DNA of 64,000 nt, taken from NCBI RefSeq assembly GCF_028553745.1, contig NZ_CP067131.1:248001-312000 (forward strand), in the 5' to 3' direction. Source of the stretch: Paracoccus seriniphilus. Its GTDB lineage: Bacteria; Pseudomonadota; Alphaproteobacteria; Rhodobacterales; Rhodobacteraceae. Positions 33,162 to 42,291 of the stretch are shown in pieces; positions within the stretch are counted from its first letter, which is position 1; each line of letters starts with the position of its first letter. The position numbers were made by a program, and so were the translations under genes. The notes beneath the pieces are model-generated. The model saw nothing but the letters and a program-made list of their open reading frames with translations, did no database searches and was not told the origin of the DNA.

Positions 33162-34804
33162 GCATGTCTTCGATTGATCTGCAAATCATGTGGAACCGGC
33201 TGATTGCGGTGGTCGAAGAACAGGCGACCACCCTGATCCGCACAGCCTTTTCCACCAGCGTGCGTGAAGCCGGAGACCTTTCCGCAGGGCTGTTCGACAG
33301 GCAGGGGCGCATGATGGCCCAGGCCGTGACCGGCACCCCCGGCCATGTCAACGCCATGGCCGAAAGCGTGACCCATTTCACCCGTGAAATCGGCGCGCAG
33401 AACATCTTTGAAGGCGATGTCTTCATCACCAACGACCCCTGGAAGGGCACCGGCCATCTGCATGACATCACGGTCGTGACGCCGGTCTTTCGCAAGGGCG
33501 TGCATATCGGCTTTTTCGCCTGCACGGCACATGTTGTCGATATCGGCGGTCGCGGCTTTGGTCCCGATGCGGGCGAGGTCTATGAGGAAGGCCTGCTGAT
33601 CCCGATCACCAAATTCGCGGAAAAAGGTCAGGTCAGCTCCCTGCTGGTTCAGATGATCCGCGCCAATGTCCGCACGCCCGACCAGACGGTCGGCGACATG
33701 TATTCCCTGGCCGCCTGCAACGAAGCCGGCAATCGCAGGCTGCAGGACATGATGGATGAATTTTCCATCGACGATCTGGACATGCTGTCCGATTTCATCA
33801 TCGACAGCAGCCGCAAGGCGACGCTGAACGCCATCGCGAAGGTGCCCTCGGGCAGCTATGATTCAACGATGACCGTCGATGGCTATGAAGCACCGGTTCA
33901 CATGCAGGTGCGTCTGACCATCGAAGGCGACAGGCTGCTGGCGGATTTCGACGGCACAAGCGGCATGTCCAAATTCGGCGTGAACTGCCCCGAGGTCTAT
34001 ACAAGGGCCTATGCCTGCTATGCGCTGAAATGCGCGATTGCACCGGACGTTCCCAACAATACCGGCTCTCTGGAGCCATTCCACATCACCGCGCCCGAAG
34101 GCTGCATTCTTGCGGCCAGACGCCCTGCCCCGGTCTCGGTCCGCCATGTTCTGGGCCATCTGGTCCCCGATGTCGTATTGGGCGCATTGCATCAGGCCAT
34201 GGGGGGCACTGTGCCTGCCGAAGGGGCCTCGGCGCTGTGGAACATCCAGATCTCTGCAAGGCCCTCGGACCCCGACAGCAATCTGCCCGGTCGCGAGGTC
34301 CTGATGTTCAACTCAGGCGGCACCGGGGCGCGACCGACGCTGGATGGCATGTCCGCCACCGCCTTCCCCTCGGGCGTTTCGACAATGTCGGTCGAAGTGA
34401 CAGAACAGGTCGGCCCGATCACCGTCTGGCGCAAGGATCTGCGCGAAGGTTCAGGTGGTGCGGGAACCTGGCGCGGCGGGCTGGGCCAGGTGATCGAGAT
34501 CGAACCGCGTCACGGCTATGACCTGTTTTTCAACGCGATGTTTGACCGGATCGACAATCCCGCGCGTGGTCGTGACGGCGGCGGATGCGGCGGCAATGGC
34601 CGTGTCGAACTGGCTGACGGCACGAAACTGCGCGGCAAGGGCCGCCAGAAAATCGCCAGCGGCCAGCGGCTTGTCCTCAGCCTGCCCGGCGGGGGCGGCT
34701 ATGGCGACCCGGCCCGCCGTGACCCCGAACTTGTCCGCGCCGATCTGGCTGCGGGCTATATCACCCCCGAACAGGCCCGTAACGATTACGGTTTGGAAGA
34801 CTGA
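33158..34804 (+). CDS. hyuB: Hydantoinase/oxoprolinase family subunit B (HyuB-like)
   Basis: 548 residues. Conserved stretches include ITNDPWKGTGHLHDI and the C-terminal SLPGGGGYGDPARRDPE, both marks of HyuB/oxoprolinase B proteins. It forms the catalytic partner of HyuA. The start overlaps the hyuA stop by four bases, indicating coupled translation. The following SDR gene begins 14 bases later with its own GGAG site. Confidence 0.9.
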   Translation: MSMSSIDLQIMWNRLIAVVEEQATTLIRTAFSTSVREAGDLSAGLFDRQGRMMAQAVTGTPGHVNAMAESVTHFTREIGAQNIFEGDVFITNDPWKGTGHLHDITVVTPVFRKGVHIGFFACTAHVVDIGGRGFGPDAGEVYEEGLLIPITKFAEKGQVSSLLVQMIRANVRTPDQTVGDMYSLAACNEAGNRRLQDMMDEFSIDDLDMLSDFIIDSSRKATLNAIAKVPSGSYDSTMTVDGYEAPVHMQVRLTIEGDRLLADFDGTSGMSKFGVNCPEVYTRAYACYALKCAIAPDVPNNTGSLEPFHITAPEGCILAARRPAPVSVRHVLGHLVPDVVLGALHQAMGGTVPAEGASALWNIQISARPSDPDSNLPGREVLMFNSGGTGARPTLDGMSATAFPSGVSTMSVEVTEQVGPITVWRKDLREGSGGAGTWRGGLGQVIEIEPRHGYDLFFNAMFDRIDNPARGRDGGGCGGNGRVELADGTKLRGKGRQKIASGQRLVLSLPGGGGYGDPARRDPELVRADLAAGYITPEQARNDYGLED

Positions 34805-34818
34805 AGGAGATTGAACTC

Positions 34819-35568
34819 ATGACACGCAATATCGCATTGGTGACCGGCGCTGCCCAGGGTATCGGATATGCCTGCGCCGAGGCGCTTGCCGAAGACGGCT
34901 TCCAGCTGGTTCTGGCCGATATCAACGCCGAAGGCGTCGAGGAAGCCGCGCGAAAGCTGGGCAATGGCGCTGTCGGCATCGCCTGCGATCTCGGCAATGT
35001 CGAGCAGATCGACGCCATGTTCGCGAAGATCGAAGCCGAACTGGGTTTCGTGCACACATTGGTCAACAATGCCGGTGTCGCCCTTCCGGGGAACTTCCTC
35101 GACTATTCCCTGGATGACTTCCGCAAGGTGATCGACGTGAACCTGACGGGACTGTTCTATGCTTCGCAACGGGCCTCCAAAGCCATGGTGGCGCAAGAGA
35201 TCAACGGTTCGATCGTCAATATGTCCTCGATCAATGCCGTTGTCGCCATTCCGGCCATTCCGGCCTATTGCGCCTCGAAGGGCGGCGTCATGCAGTTGAC
35301 GAAATCCATGTCGCTGGCGCTGGCCCCGCATGGCATCCGCGTGAACGCGGTTGGTCCCGGCTCGATCGACACGGAAATGATGGCTGGCGTGAATGCCAAT
35401 CCCGAAGCCATGAAGATGGCCATGTCGCGCACGCCTTTGCAACGCATGGGCACGGCGCGTGAGATCGGCGATGTCGTGGCGTTCCTCGCCTCGAAAAAGG
35501 CCAGCTATATCACCGGTGAAACCATCTATGTCGATGGCGGCCGCCTTGGCCTGAACTATGTCTGCTGA
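34819..35568 (+). CDS. Short-chain dehydrogenase/reductase
   Basis: 249 residues. TGAAQGIG near the N-terminus is the cofactor loop, NNAG lies near residue 82, and the active site is Ser in MSSINAV plus YCASK. It belongs to the FabG-like classical SDR group; the substrate is not evident. Position inside the FAD oxidoreductase-HyuAB-PrpE operon suggests it reduces or oxidises an intermediate of that pathway. Downstream gap to the ligase is 10 bases. Confidence 0.87.
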   Translation: MTRNIALVTGAAQGIGYACAEALAEDGFQLVLADINAEGVEEAARKLGNGAVGIACDLGNVEQIDAMFAKIEAELGFVHTLVNNAGVALPGNFLDYSLDDFRKVIDVNLTGLFYASQRASKAMVAQEINGSIVNMSSINAVVAIPAIPAYCASKGGVMQLTKSMSLALAPHGIRVNAVGPGSIDTEMMAGVNANPEAMKMAMSRTPLQRMGTAREIGDVVAFLASKKASYITGETIYVDGGRLGLNYVC

Positions 35569-35578
35569 GGGCCGTCCC

Positions 35579-37492
35579 ATGTCCGGATATGAGCAGAGCT
35601 ATGCCGCATGGCGGGCCGACCCCGAGGCCTATTGGGCACGGGCGGCCCAGGCCATCGACTGGATCAGACCTGCCGACAAGGTCTTTGATCCTGAGATGGG
35701 CAAATTCGGGCGCTGGTTTGCCGGCGCTCAATGCAACACCTGCTGGAACTGCGTGGACCGCCATGTGCAGAACGGTCGTGGCGATCAGACCGCGCTGATC
35801 TGGGACAGCCCGGTGACAAAATCCGTGCGGCGCTACAGCTTTGCGCAACTGCTGGACGAAGTCGGTGCACTGGCCGCCGTGATGCAGGATCAGGGTGTCA
35901 CCAGAGGCGACCGCGTGATCATCTATATGCCCATGGTTGCCGAGGCGGTTTTTGCCATGCTGGCCTGTGCCCGTCTGGGCGCGGTGCATTCGGTTGTCTT
36001 CGGGGGTTTTGCCGCGCATGAATTGTCGGCACGCATAGATGACGCCACCCCCAAGCTGGTCATCTCGGCCTCATGCGGTTTGGAAAACACCCGCATCGTC
36101 GAATACAAGCCGCTGCTGGACCAGGCCATCGCCGATGCCACGCACAAACCCGCCTCCTGCGTCATTCTGCAGCGCGAGGCACATCGCTGCGAGATGGTCA
36201 CCGGGCGCGATGTCGATATGGCTGAAGCCGTCGCGCAGGCGAAAGAACAGGGGCGCCGTCCCGATTGCGTCCCGGTCGAGGCCACGGATCCGCTGTATAT
36301 CCTGTATACATCCGGCACAACCGGGCAACCCAAGGGCGTGGTCCGCGACAATGGCAGCCATATGGTCGCGCTGCATTGGGCCATGGAAAACCATTACGGC
36401 ACCCGCCCGGGCGATGTGTTCTGGGCGGCCTCGGATGTGGGCTGGGTCGTCGGTCATTCCTACATCTGCTATGGTCCCCTGCTGCAGGGCTGTGCCACCG
36501 TGGTCTTCGAAGGCAAGCCGGTCGGATGCCCCGATGCGGGTGTGTTCTGGCGGGTCATTCAGGATCACAAGGTCAATGCCCTGTTCGCCGCCCCGACGGC
36601 CTTTCGCGCCATCCGCAAGGAAGACCCACAGGGCGAGCAGATCGGAAAATATGACCTGTCGCAGTTCCGCACGCTGTTTCTGGCGGGGGAACGCTCGGAC
36701 CCCGATACGGTCAAATGGGCGCAAAGCAAGCTGGACCGCCCGGTCATCGACCATTGGTGGCAAACCGAGACCGGCTGGGCCATCTCGGGCAACCCTGTCG
36801 GGCTGGGTGCCTTCCCAATCCGCCTGGGCAGCCCCGGCAAACCCATGCCCGGATATGATGTGCAGGTGCTTGACGATGACGGCCACCCCGTCGCGCCGGG
36901 AACGCTTGGCAACATCGTGCTGAAATTGCCACTGCCGCCCAGTTGCTTTCCGACATTGTGGAACGCGCCGGAACGCTATCAAAGCGCCTATTTTGACGAA
37001 TTTCCGGGCTATTATGCCACTTCGGATGCCGGGATTATTGACGAAGACGGCTATGTCTTCATCATGGCGCGCACTGACGACATCATCAATGTCGCCGGGC
37101 ACCGCCTGTCGACCGGTGCAATGGAAGAGGTGATCACCAGCCATCCCGACATTGCCGAATGCGCGGTGGTTGGCGTGGCCGATGCGCTGAAGGGGCAAAT
37201 GCCCGTCGGTTTCTATGTCACCAATTCCGGTGTGCAGCCCGACCCCGAGCGACTTGAACGGGAACTGGTCGCGCTGGTGCGACAGGAAATCGGGCCGGTC
37301 GCGGCCTTCAAGACCGCCATCGAGGTCGAACGCCTGCCCAAGACACGTTCAGGCAAGGTGCTGCGCGGCACGATCCAGAAAATTGCCGATGACCAGCCCT
37401 GGAAGATGCCGGCGGCGATCGACGACCCTGCGATCCTGCAAGAGATCAAGGCCGTCCTGCAAAATCGAGGCTATGCGCATCAGCCCGCATGA
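35579..37492 (+). CDS. prpE: Propionyl-CoA synthetase-like acyl-CoA ligase (PrpE)
   Basis: 637 residues, matching PrpE (about 630). The ATP loop is LYTSGTTGQPKG, WWQTETGW is the acetate/propionate-ligase signature, and the catalytic Lys is in KTRSGKVLRGT. It makes propionyl-CoA from propionate, ATP and CoA; short-chain relatives are possible. GAGGGCC precedes the ATG at 35579, while an earlier ATG at 35558 overlaps the SDR end without a ribosome site. As last gene of the operon it suggests the pathway ends in a short acid. Confidence 0.88.
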   Translation: MSGYEQSYAAWRADPEAYWARAAQAIDWIRPADKVFDPEMGKFGRWFAGAQCNTCWNCVDRHVQNGRGDQTALIWDSPVTKSVRRYSFAQLLDEVGALAAVMQDQGVTRGDRVIIYMPMVAEAVFAMLACARLGAVHSVVFGGFAAHELSARIDDATPKLVISASCGLENTRIVEYKPLLDQAIADATHKPASCVILQREAHRCEMVTGRDVDMAEAVAQAKEQGRRPDCVPVEATDPLYILYTSGTTGQPKGVVRDNGSHMVALHWAMENHYGTRPGDVFWAASDVGWVVGHSYICYGPLLQGCATVVFEGKPVGCPDAGVFWRVIQDHKVNALFAAPTAFRAIRKEDPQGEQIGKYDLSQFRTLFLAGERSDPDTVKWAQSKLDRPVIDHWWQTETGWAISGNPVGLGAFPIRLGSPGKPMPGYDVQVLDDDGHPVAPGTLGNIVLKLPLPPSCFPTLWNAPERYQSAYFDEFPGYYATSDAGIIDEDGYVFIMARTDDIINVAGHRLSTGAMEEVITSHPDIAECAVVGVADALKGQMPVGFYVTNSGVQPDPERLERELVALVRQEIGPVAAFKTAIEVERLPKTRSGKVLRGTIQKIADDQPWKMPAAIDDPAILQEIKAVLQNRGYAHQPA

Positions 37493-37508
37493 TCCGGCCC
37501 GACATGAA

Positions 37509-37544
37509 ATGCCCCCGCCCAAGGTTTGCCTTGCGGCGGGGCAT
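37509..37544. terminator. Stem-loop between convergent prpE and glycosyltransferase-like genes
   Basis: ATGCCCCCGCC pairs with GGCGGGGCAT (one bulged C), and the loop can pair further (CAAGG with CCTTG). It lies in the 77-bp gap between converging genes. There is no T-run. Probably a bidirectional terminator. Confidence 0.6.
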
Positions 37545-37569
37545 ACGCCCGGGTCACCCCGGCGTCCGA

Positions 37570-39816
37570 TCACCCCGCCGAACCGACGCGCGAGGAAAAC
37601 TTGCCGCAGGAACGGTTCCATGCCTTGAACCGCGCGACGATCTGGTCCGCCTGCTGCTTATGGCCTGTCTGTTCCAGAACCTTTCTGTGGATCTGCGCGG
37701 TCCGCAATCCACCGGGCACCATGTCATCGACATGAGCGGCAACCTTCAGCGCCAGATCACGGGTCTTGCCCTGACGCCGCAACACGTCGGCCGTCGTGAT
37801 GTGAATTTCGACGAAATCATGGTCCCGTTCGGAAATACGCTTGAACACATCTATGGCCTGCCCCTTCTTGCCCGCACGCACCAGTGCCACCCCCTGTTCG
37901 GCCATATGGCAGATATGCTGCCCTGAAAGCTCGGCGGCCTCGGCAAACCCCTTGAGCGCGGCGCCTTGACGACCTTCGGCCCACATCATCCGCGCCCGGC
38001 GAATGGCAATCAGTGAATCGCCGCGGCTTTCATCATAGGCCTCTTCGATCAGGCGTTTGCCGACCTCTTGATCCTCGGCCTGAAAATGCAATTGTCCCAG
38101 AAGCGACCTGACCTGCGGTAGCTCCAACTGCCGCCGATAGGTGCTGCGGAAAAACCCGATCATCTTGTGCTGGTTGGGGACATTCCAGAACGCCGATGGC
38201 AGGCGCAAAGACTGGATGTCACGCCAATCGCGAATATCCAGTTCAAATGGGATGAAGGACAGCATGCGCCTGTTGGATACCGTCGTGTCGGAGTTCGAGA
38301 GTCGCTCGGCTATTGCTGCAAAGCGCGCCACCATCGACCGCTTCAGCAAGACCAGTTCCGGCGCCACCGGATAGAGGCACGCCGGATCGACCTTGGCACC
38401 GACAAGCCCCCCGATCAGGATACGTGCAATGGGCAGATTGGGTTGCAGCCATTGGGCGATATGCGCCATGCGCGTCGCCTCTTTGGTCCGGTTGTCGGCA
38501 AGCGCAGCCAACCCGGCCCATGCGTAGACCTGCGCATTGCCCAGATCGGTCAGGATCGGCCGCTCTTTCAAGGAACGCGCCAGATTCAGCGCCGCCTCTG
38601 AATCTCCTGCCCAGAAATGCTGTTCAGCCAGAAGATCATGGATATAGGACTGGCGAAAGCCGCGATCATGATGCTTTTGCAGAATGGCGCGCGCGACGTG
38701 AGGCGTCTTGCGCGCGTTGTGGAATGCGATCAGCTCAGGGAAATTCTGCCCGAGATCGGCGTCACCGGCAAAGACTTCCGGTGACTGGTCCAGTTGCTGC
38801 GTCAGACGGTTCAGTGCATGCTCGCGCTCTTGCGCTGTCAGATCAGAGGTGATCGGGATCACCTGACTGTTGCCCAGCAGGGCTGCAAGGCGGGAAAAGG
38901 CACTGGCCCCCGGCGCGAAGATCCGCTTGCACAGCGACATCGTGTAAAGCTCGAGAAAATCTCGCTGAAGCGGGGCCAGATCTTCGTCGTCAATCAGCCT
39001 TGCGGCCGGGATCACCCGCGGCGACAGCGCACAAAAGGCGTCAATCTCATGCGGGGCGTCGGAAAAGATGACGATTCTCGCATCGGGATCCTGCGCCAAA
39101 ACGCGGCCAATATGTTCTTCATAGAAGACACGGGGAATGTATTTCGTGGGCCACAACACATTGGAGGGCCGTGCCGCCGGATCAATGATATCACCACGGC
39201 GCAGGTGATAGGCCACCAACGCCACATCGCCCAGGCTGTCGCGGATCCGTTCCATCGCCTGCTTGACAACGGGATTGAACTGGATGCTGCCAAGCGTCTG
39301 GACAAGGCGTTCGGCCACCTCGCCCTGATCTTCCCATGGCAGCCGCACGACCTGCATGGCCTCGGAACAACGCAGGTTCCGTTCGGCCAGCTGGCGGGTC
39401 AACCAATCGCGGTCGCAGCCCGCCGGAAGGTTCTCGACAGCCAGAGCACTTTCCTGCAATTCTCCGAAACCCAGCCGCGTTTCACGATATTCTTCAAGAA
39501 AATCCTTTGAAAACAGCTCTTCCGGTTTCTGCAATTCGGGGCTGACGGCTTCGTGGCTGGACCAGGTAAAGGCAAAGCCCGCAGAGTAATCATCGGCGAT
39601 GCGCTTGGCATTCAACAGCGCCCCTAGCCGGCCGCCCAAACGATCATTGCGAACCGCGATGACCCTGCCCTGTTCTTGAATCGCCATCTCTTGAAAGTAT
39701 CTCCGCTTATCGTTGTGTCGGTCTAACCACATTCGCGCAGTGTTTTCCAGCAATTGCCCGGCTGGGTGCTTTGCAATATCAACCAAAGGTTGAATTGCCA
39801 CGTGATACCTTGCCAT
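37570..39816 (-). CDS. Fucosyltransferase-like domain fused to TPR-like repeats
   Basis: 748 residues, no signal peptide. The N-terminal half (about 50-320) has RNDRLGGRLGALLNA, then HLRRGD (204-209), IFSDAP (250-255) and MSLCKRIFAPGASAFSRLAALL-like sequence (from 293). These are in the order of the conserved motifs of GT11-type and related fucosyltransferases (HxRRGD donor-binding motif, FSDD, and the STFSWW-like region). The C-terminal ~350 residues are helical repeats with TPR-like spacing, for example near 420-480 and 610-730. It likely glycosylates a surface glycan or protein; acceptor unknown. It stands alone, between prpE and a chromate transporter. GGAGG lies 13 bases before the ATG. 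Confidence 0.6.
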   Translation of the reverse strand: MARYHVAIQPLVDIAKHPAGQLLENTARMWLDRHNDKRRYFQEMAIQEQGRVIAVRNDRLGGRLGALLNAKRIADDYSAGFAFTWSSHEAVSPELQKPEELFSKDFLEEYRETRLGFGELQESALAVENLPAGCDRDWLTRQLAERNLRCSEAMQVVRLPWEDQGEVAERLVQTLGSIQFNPVVKQAMERIRDSLGDVALVAYHLRRGDIIDPAARPSNVLWPTKYIPRVFYEEHIGRVLAQDPDARIVIFSDAPHEIDAFCALSPRVIPAARLIDDEDLAPLQRDFLELYTMSLCKRIFAPGASAFSRLAALLGNSQVIPITSDLTAQEREHALNRLTQQLDQSPEVFAGDADLGQNFPELIAFHNARKTPHVARAILQKHHDRGFRQSYIHDLLAEQHFWAGDSEAALNLARSLKERPILTDLGNAQVYAWAGLAALADNRTKEATRMAHIAQWLQPNLPIARILIGGLVGAKVDPACLYPVAPELVLLKRSMVARFAAIAERLSNSDTTVSNRRMLSFIPFELDIRDWRDIQSLRLPSAFWNVPNQHKMIGFFRSTYRRQLELPQVRSLLGQLHFQAEDQEVGKRLIEEAYDESRGDSLIAIRRARMMWAEGRQGAALKGFAEAAELSGQHICHMAEQGVALVRAGKKGQAIDVFKRISERDHDFVEIHITTADVLRRQGKTRDLALKVAAHVDDMVPGGLRTAQIHRKVLEQTGHKQQADQIVARFKAWNRSCGKFSSRVGSAG

Positions 39817-39843
39817 TTGCCCAAGGCTGCCTCCTTTTCCGGC

Positions 39844-41205
39844 TTAGACGAAACCCGCCAGATGCAGCAGCAAGCCCAGACAGGCCGCACTGGCCAGCAG
39901 GGCCGTCATGCCCATTCGCAACAAGAAAACGCCGATCAAGGCCAAGACCGACAGCGTGGCTGCGGCCGGGTCCAGAGATGACAGGACGGGCAACTCGACA
40001 TGCAGCAGCCCAACATCCAGCGGCATCGTTTCGCGCCAGACCGTATGCACGGCAAACCAGACCGCAAGGTTCAGGATCACACCCACGACCGCAGCAGTCA
40101 CCGCAGACAGCGCCGCTGACAGCCTGCGATTGTGGCGCAGCGACTCCATGTAGGGTGCCCCGAAAAAGATCCAGGCAAAACATGGGGCAAAGGTCACCCA
40201 TGTCGCGATCAGACCGCCAATCGTGCCCGCCAGCAGCGGCATCGGCCATCCGGATTCCCTCAGCGCAGCCAGGAACCCGACAAATTGCAGCACCATGATC
40301 AGCGGCCCGGGCGTCGTCTCGGCCATTCCAAGCCCATCCAGCATCTCTGCCGGCTGCAGCCAGCCGTAGCTGCCCACCGCCTCCTGAGCCACCCATGCCA
40401 GCGCGGCATAGGCTCCGCCAAAGGTCAGCAGCGCCAGTTTTGAAAAGAAGGTTGCGATATCGGTGAAGACGCCGCCCGGTGACACCAACATCAACAAGGC
40501 AACCGGGACCAGCCAAAGCGCCAATGCCGCAAATCCCGCACGATGCGCGGTTCTGCGATCAGGACCATCTTCAGCGCTTTCCTGTCCCAACAGGCTGTCG
40601 CTATCCGAGATATGGCCGTCGGGCGCCGAGGCATCCCGGTTGCGGACCTGAAAGGCAGCCACGTCCATCGCCGCCCCTGCCCAGCCGATCAATGCGGCAA
40701 GCGCAACGATCAGGGGAAATGGCGCGGCAAAGGCAAACAGCGCGACAAAGGCCGAGATCGCAAGGAAGCGCATGGCATTGTTGCGCAGCGCCTTGCCCGC
40801 CACACGTATCACCGCCTGCACCACAATGGCCAGAACCGCAGCCTTCAATCCAAAGAACAGCGCCGCGACAAAACGGATATCGCCATAGGCCGCGTAAATC
40901 CAGCTGAGCACCATGATCGCGCTGACACCGGGCAGGATGAACAGCAATCCGGCAACCAGCGCACCGCGCACACCATGCATCAACCAGCCGACATAAGTGG
41001 CCAGCTGCTGCGCCTCGGGGCCCGGCAGCAACATGCAGAAATTCAGTGCATGCAGAAAGCGATCATCTCCGATCCAGCGTTTTTCCTGTACCAGGATGCG
41101 ATGCATGACCGCCATCTGACCGGCCGGGCCGCCAAAGCTCAGCGCCGCGATTCTTGCCCAGACCTTGGTGGCCTCGGCAAGGCCTGGATAGGAATTCTGT
41201 TTCAT
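39844..41205 (-). CDS. chrA: Chromate transporter (ChrA, long-chain CHR family)
   Basis: 453 residues, two homologous halves, each with an FGG motif: ALSFGGPAGQMA near residue 25 and LLTFGGAYAALA near 250. About 10-12 membrane helices flank a charged cytoplasmic linker (about 188-225). ChrA exports chromate and confers resistance. No chrB-like regulator is adjacent. It lies 27 bases upstream of the glycosyltransferase-like gene, same direction, but no functional link is apparent. Confidence 0.9.
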   Translation of the reverse strand: MKQNSYPGLAEATKVWARIAALSFGGPAGQMAVMHRILVQEKRWIGDDRFLHALNFCMLLPGPEAQQLATYVGWLMHGVRGALVAGLLFILPGVSAIMVLSWIYAAYGDIRFVAALFFGLKAAVLAIVVQAVIRVAGKALRNNAMRFLAISAFVALFAFAAPFPLIVALAALIGWAGAAMDVAAFQVRNRDASAPDGHISDSDSLLGQESAEDGPDRRTAHRAGFAALALWLVPVALLMLVSPGGVFTDIATFFSKLALLTFGGAYAALAWVAQEAVGSYGWLQPAEMLDGLGMAETTPGPLIMVLQFVGFLAALRESGWPMPLLAGTIGGLIATWVTFAPCFAWIFFGAPYMESLRHNRRLSAALSAVTAAVVGVILNLAVWFAVHTVWRETMPLDVGLLHVELPVLSSLDPAAATLSVLALIGVFLLRMGMTALLASAACLGLLLHLAGFV

Positions 41206-41280
41206 TTCAATGCCCCGCCCATGTTCAGACGGTCATCACAGCGAGCAGGGCAAAGGTCAAGCCCGCGCCAGTCGCTTGGG

Positions 41281-42267
41281 TCAGTCGTTGGCGAACCCAC
41301 GGACGGTGCCATCGACCCAGGCCTGCAGCATCACCTGCGCGACCGCGCCCTTGCGGGCCGGGGAAATGCGATCATGCTGGCCTGCCAGCGCCTGCGCAAC
41401 CTCGGAACGGGAAACCCAGATCGCATCCTCCAGCTCATGCTGATCAATGGTGATCTCGGTCGTCTCGGCCTTGCCGACACAGCCGATCATCAATGACGCG
41501 GGAAAGGGCCAGGGCTGCGAGGTCACATAGCGAACCTCTCCCACGACCACGCTGGATTCCTCTTCGACCTCGCGACGGACGGCCTCTTCCACGGTTTCGC
41601 CCGGCTCCATGAAACCGGCCAACAGGGAATACATCCGCTCGGGCCAAACCGATTGACGCCCCAACAGAACCCGGTCGCCATCCAGAACCAGCATGATCAC
41701 AACGGGATCGGTGCGGGGGAAATGCTGTCGTCCGCAGCCGGGGCAGTCAAAGCGCCAGCCAGCGTGACAGACACGGTTTTCATGCCCGCAGTTGGAACAG
41801 AAGCGATGGGTGTTGCGCCATTCGAAAATGCCCTTGGCGGCAGCGGCGATCCCGGCATCCCGATGGTCGATTTCGCCCATGATCGTGCGCAGGTCGATGA
41901 ACTTGCGGGACTGGGACAGATCAAGCGTCCGCTCGTCGATGAAATCTGCCGGTTCCTGATCGGGCGGCGCGATATAGGATACGTCGGCCGCGAAATGGGA
42001 AATGCCGTTCTGGTCCAATCCCATGAAGATGGGTGCCTCGGGGCAATCGGCAATCAGCGCATCACCGCTGGACAACCACGCCAGCCGCGGCCCTTCCGGG
42101 GTTTCGTCGAACAGCGGCTTGCCTCGCCAGAACGGCGATACCATGCTGGATGGATCGGCCAGACGTGCGGCCATGCCAGCTTCGTCGCTGCGCAACCTGT
42201 CGGCGCGGTCCAGAAAGCTGCCTGCGAATGTTACTGCTGTCTCGGGAATCATGGCGCGACATTGCAT
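41281..42267 (-). CDS. nudC: NADH pyrophosphatase / NAD-RNA decapping Nudix hydrolase (NudC)
   Basis: 328 residues (or 323 from an in-frame ATG at 42252; neither start has a good ribosome site). Zinc ligands Cys157, Cys160, Cys175 and Cys178 lie in CSNC and CPGC. The Nudix box spans 218-240, with GETVEEAVRREVEEE as its core. The NudC-specific SQPWPFPAS follows. The enzyme splits NADH to NMNH and AMP and removes NAD caps from RNA. This housekeeping-type gene has no operon partner here. Confidence 0.92.
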   Translation of the reverse strand: MQCRAMIPETAVTFAGSFLDRADRLRSDEAGMAARLADPSSMVSPFWRGKPLFDETPEGPRLAWLSSGDALIADCPEAPIFMGLDQNGISHFAADVSYIAPPDQEPADFIDERTLDLSQSRKFIDLRTIMGEIDHRDAGIAAAAKGIFEWRNTHRFCSNCGHENRVCHAGWRFDCPGCGRQHFPRTDPVVIMLVLDGDRVLLGRQSVWPERMYSLLAGFMEPGETVEEAVRREVEEESSVVVGEVRYVTSQPWPFPASLMIGCVGKAETTEITIDQHELEDAIWVSRSEVAQALAGQHDRISPARKGAVAQVMLQAWVDGTVRGFAND

Positions 42268-42291
42268 TTCGACAGGGGGACAGGCAAGGCC

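Noticed and set aside
31074..34804. Acetone carboxylase as the identity of the HyuA/HyuB pair
   Set aside because: The third small zinc-binding subunit of acetone carboxylase is absent and the neighbours (amine oxidase) fit poorly; kept as general hydantoinase/oxoprolinase family.
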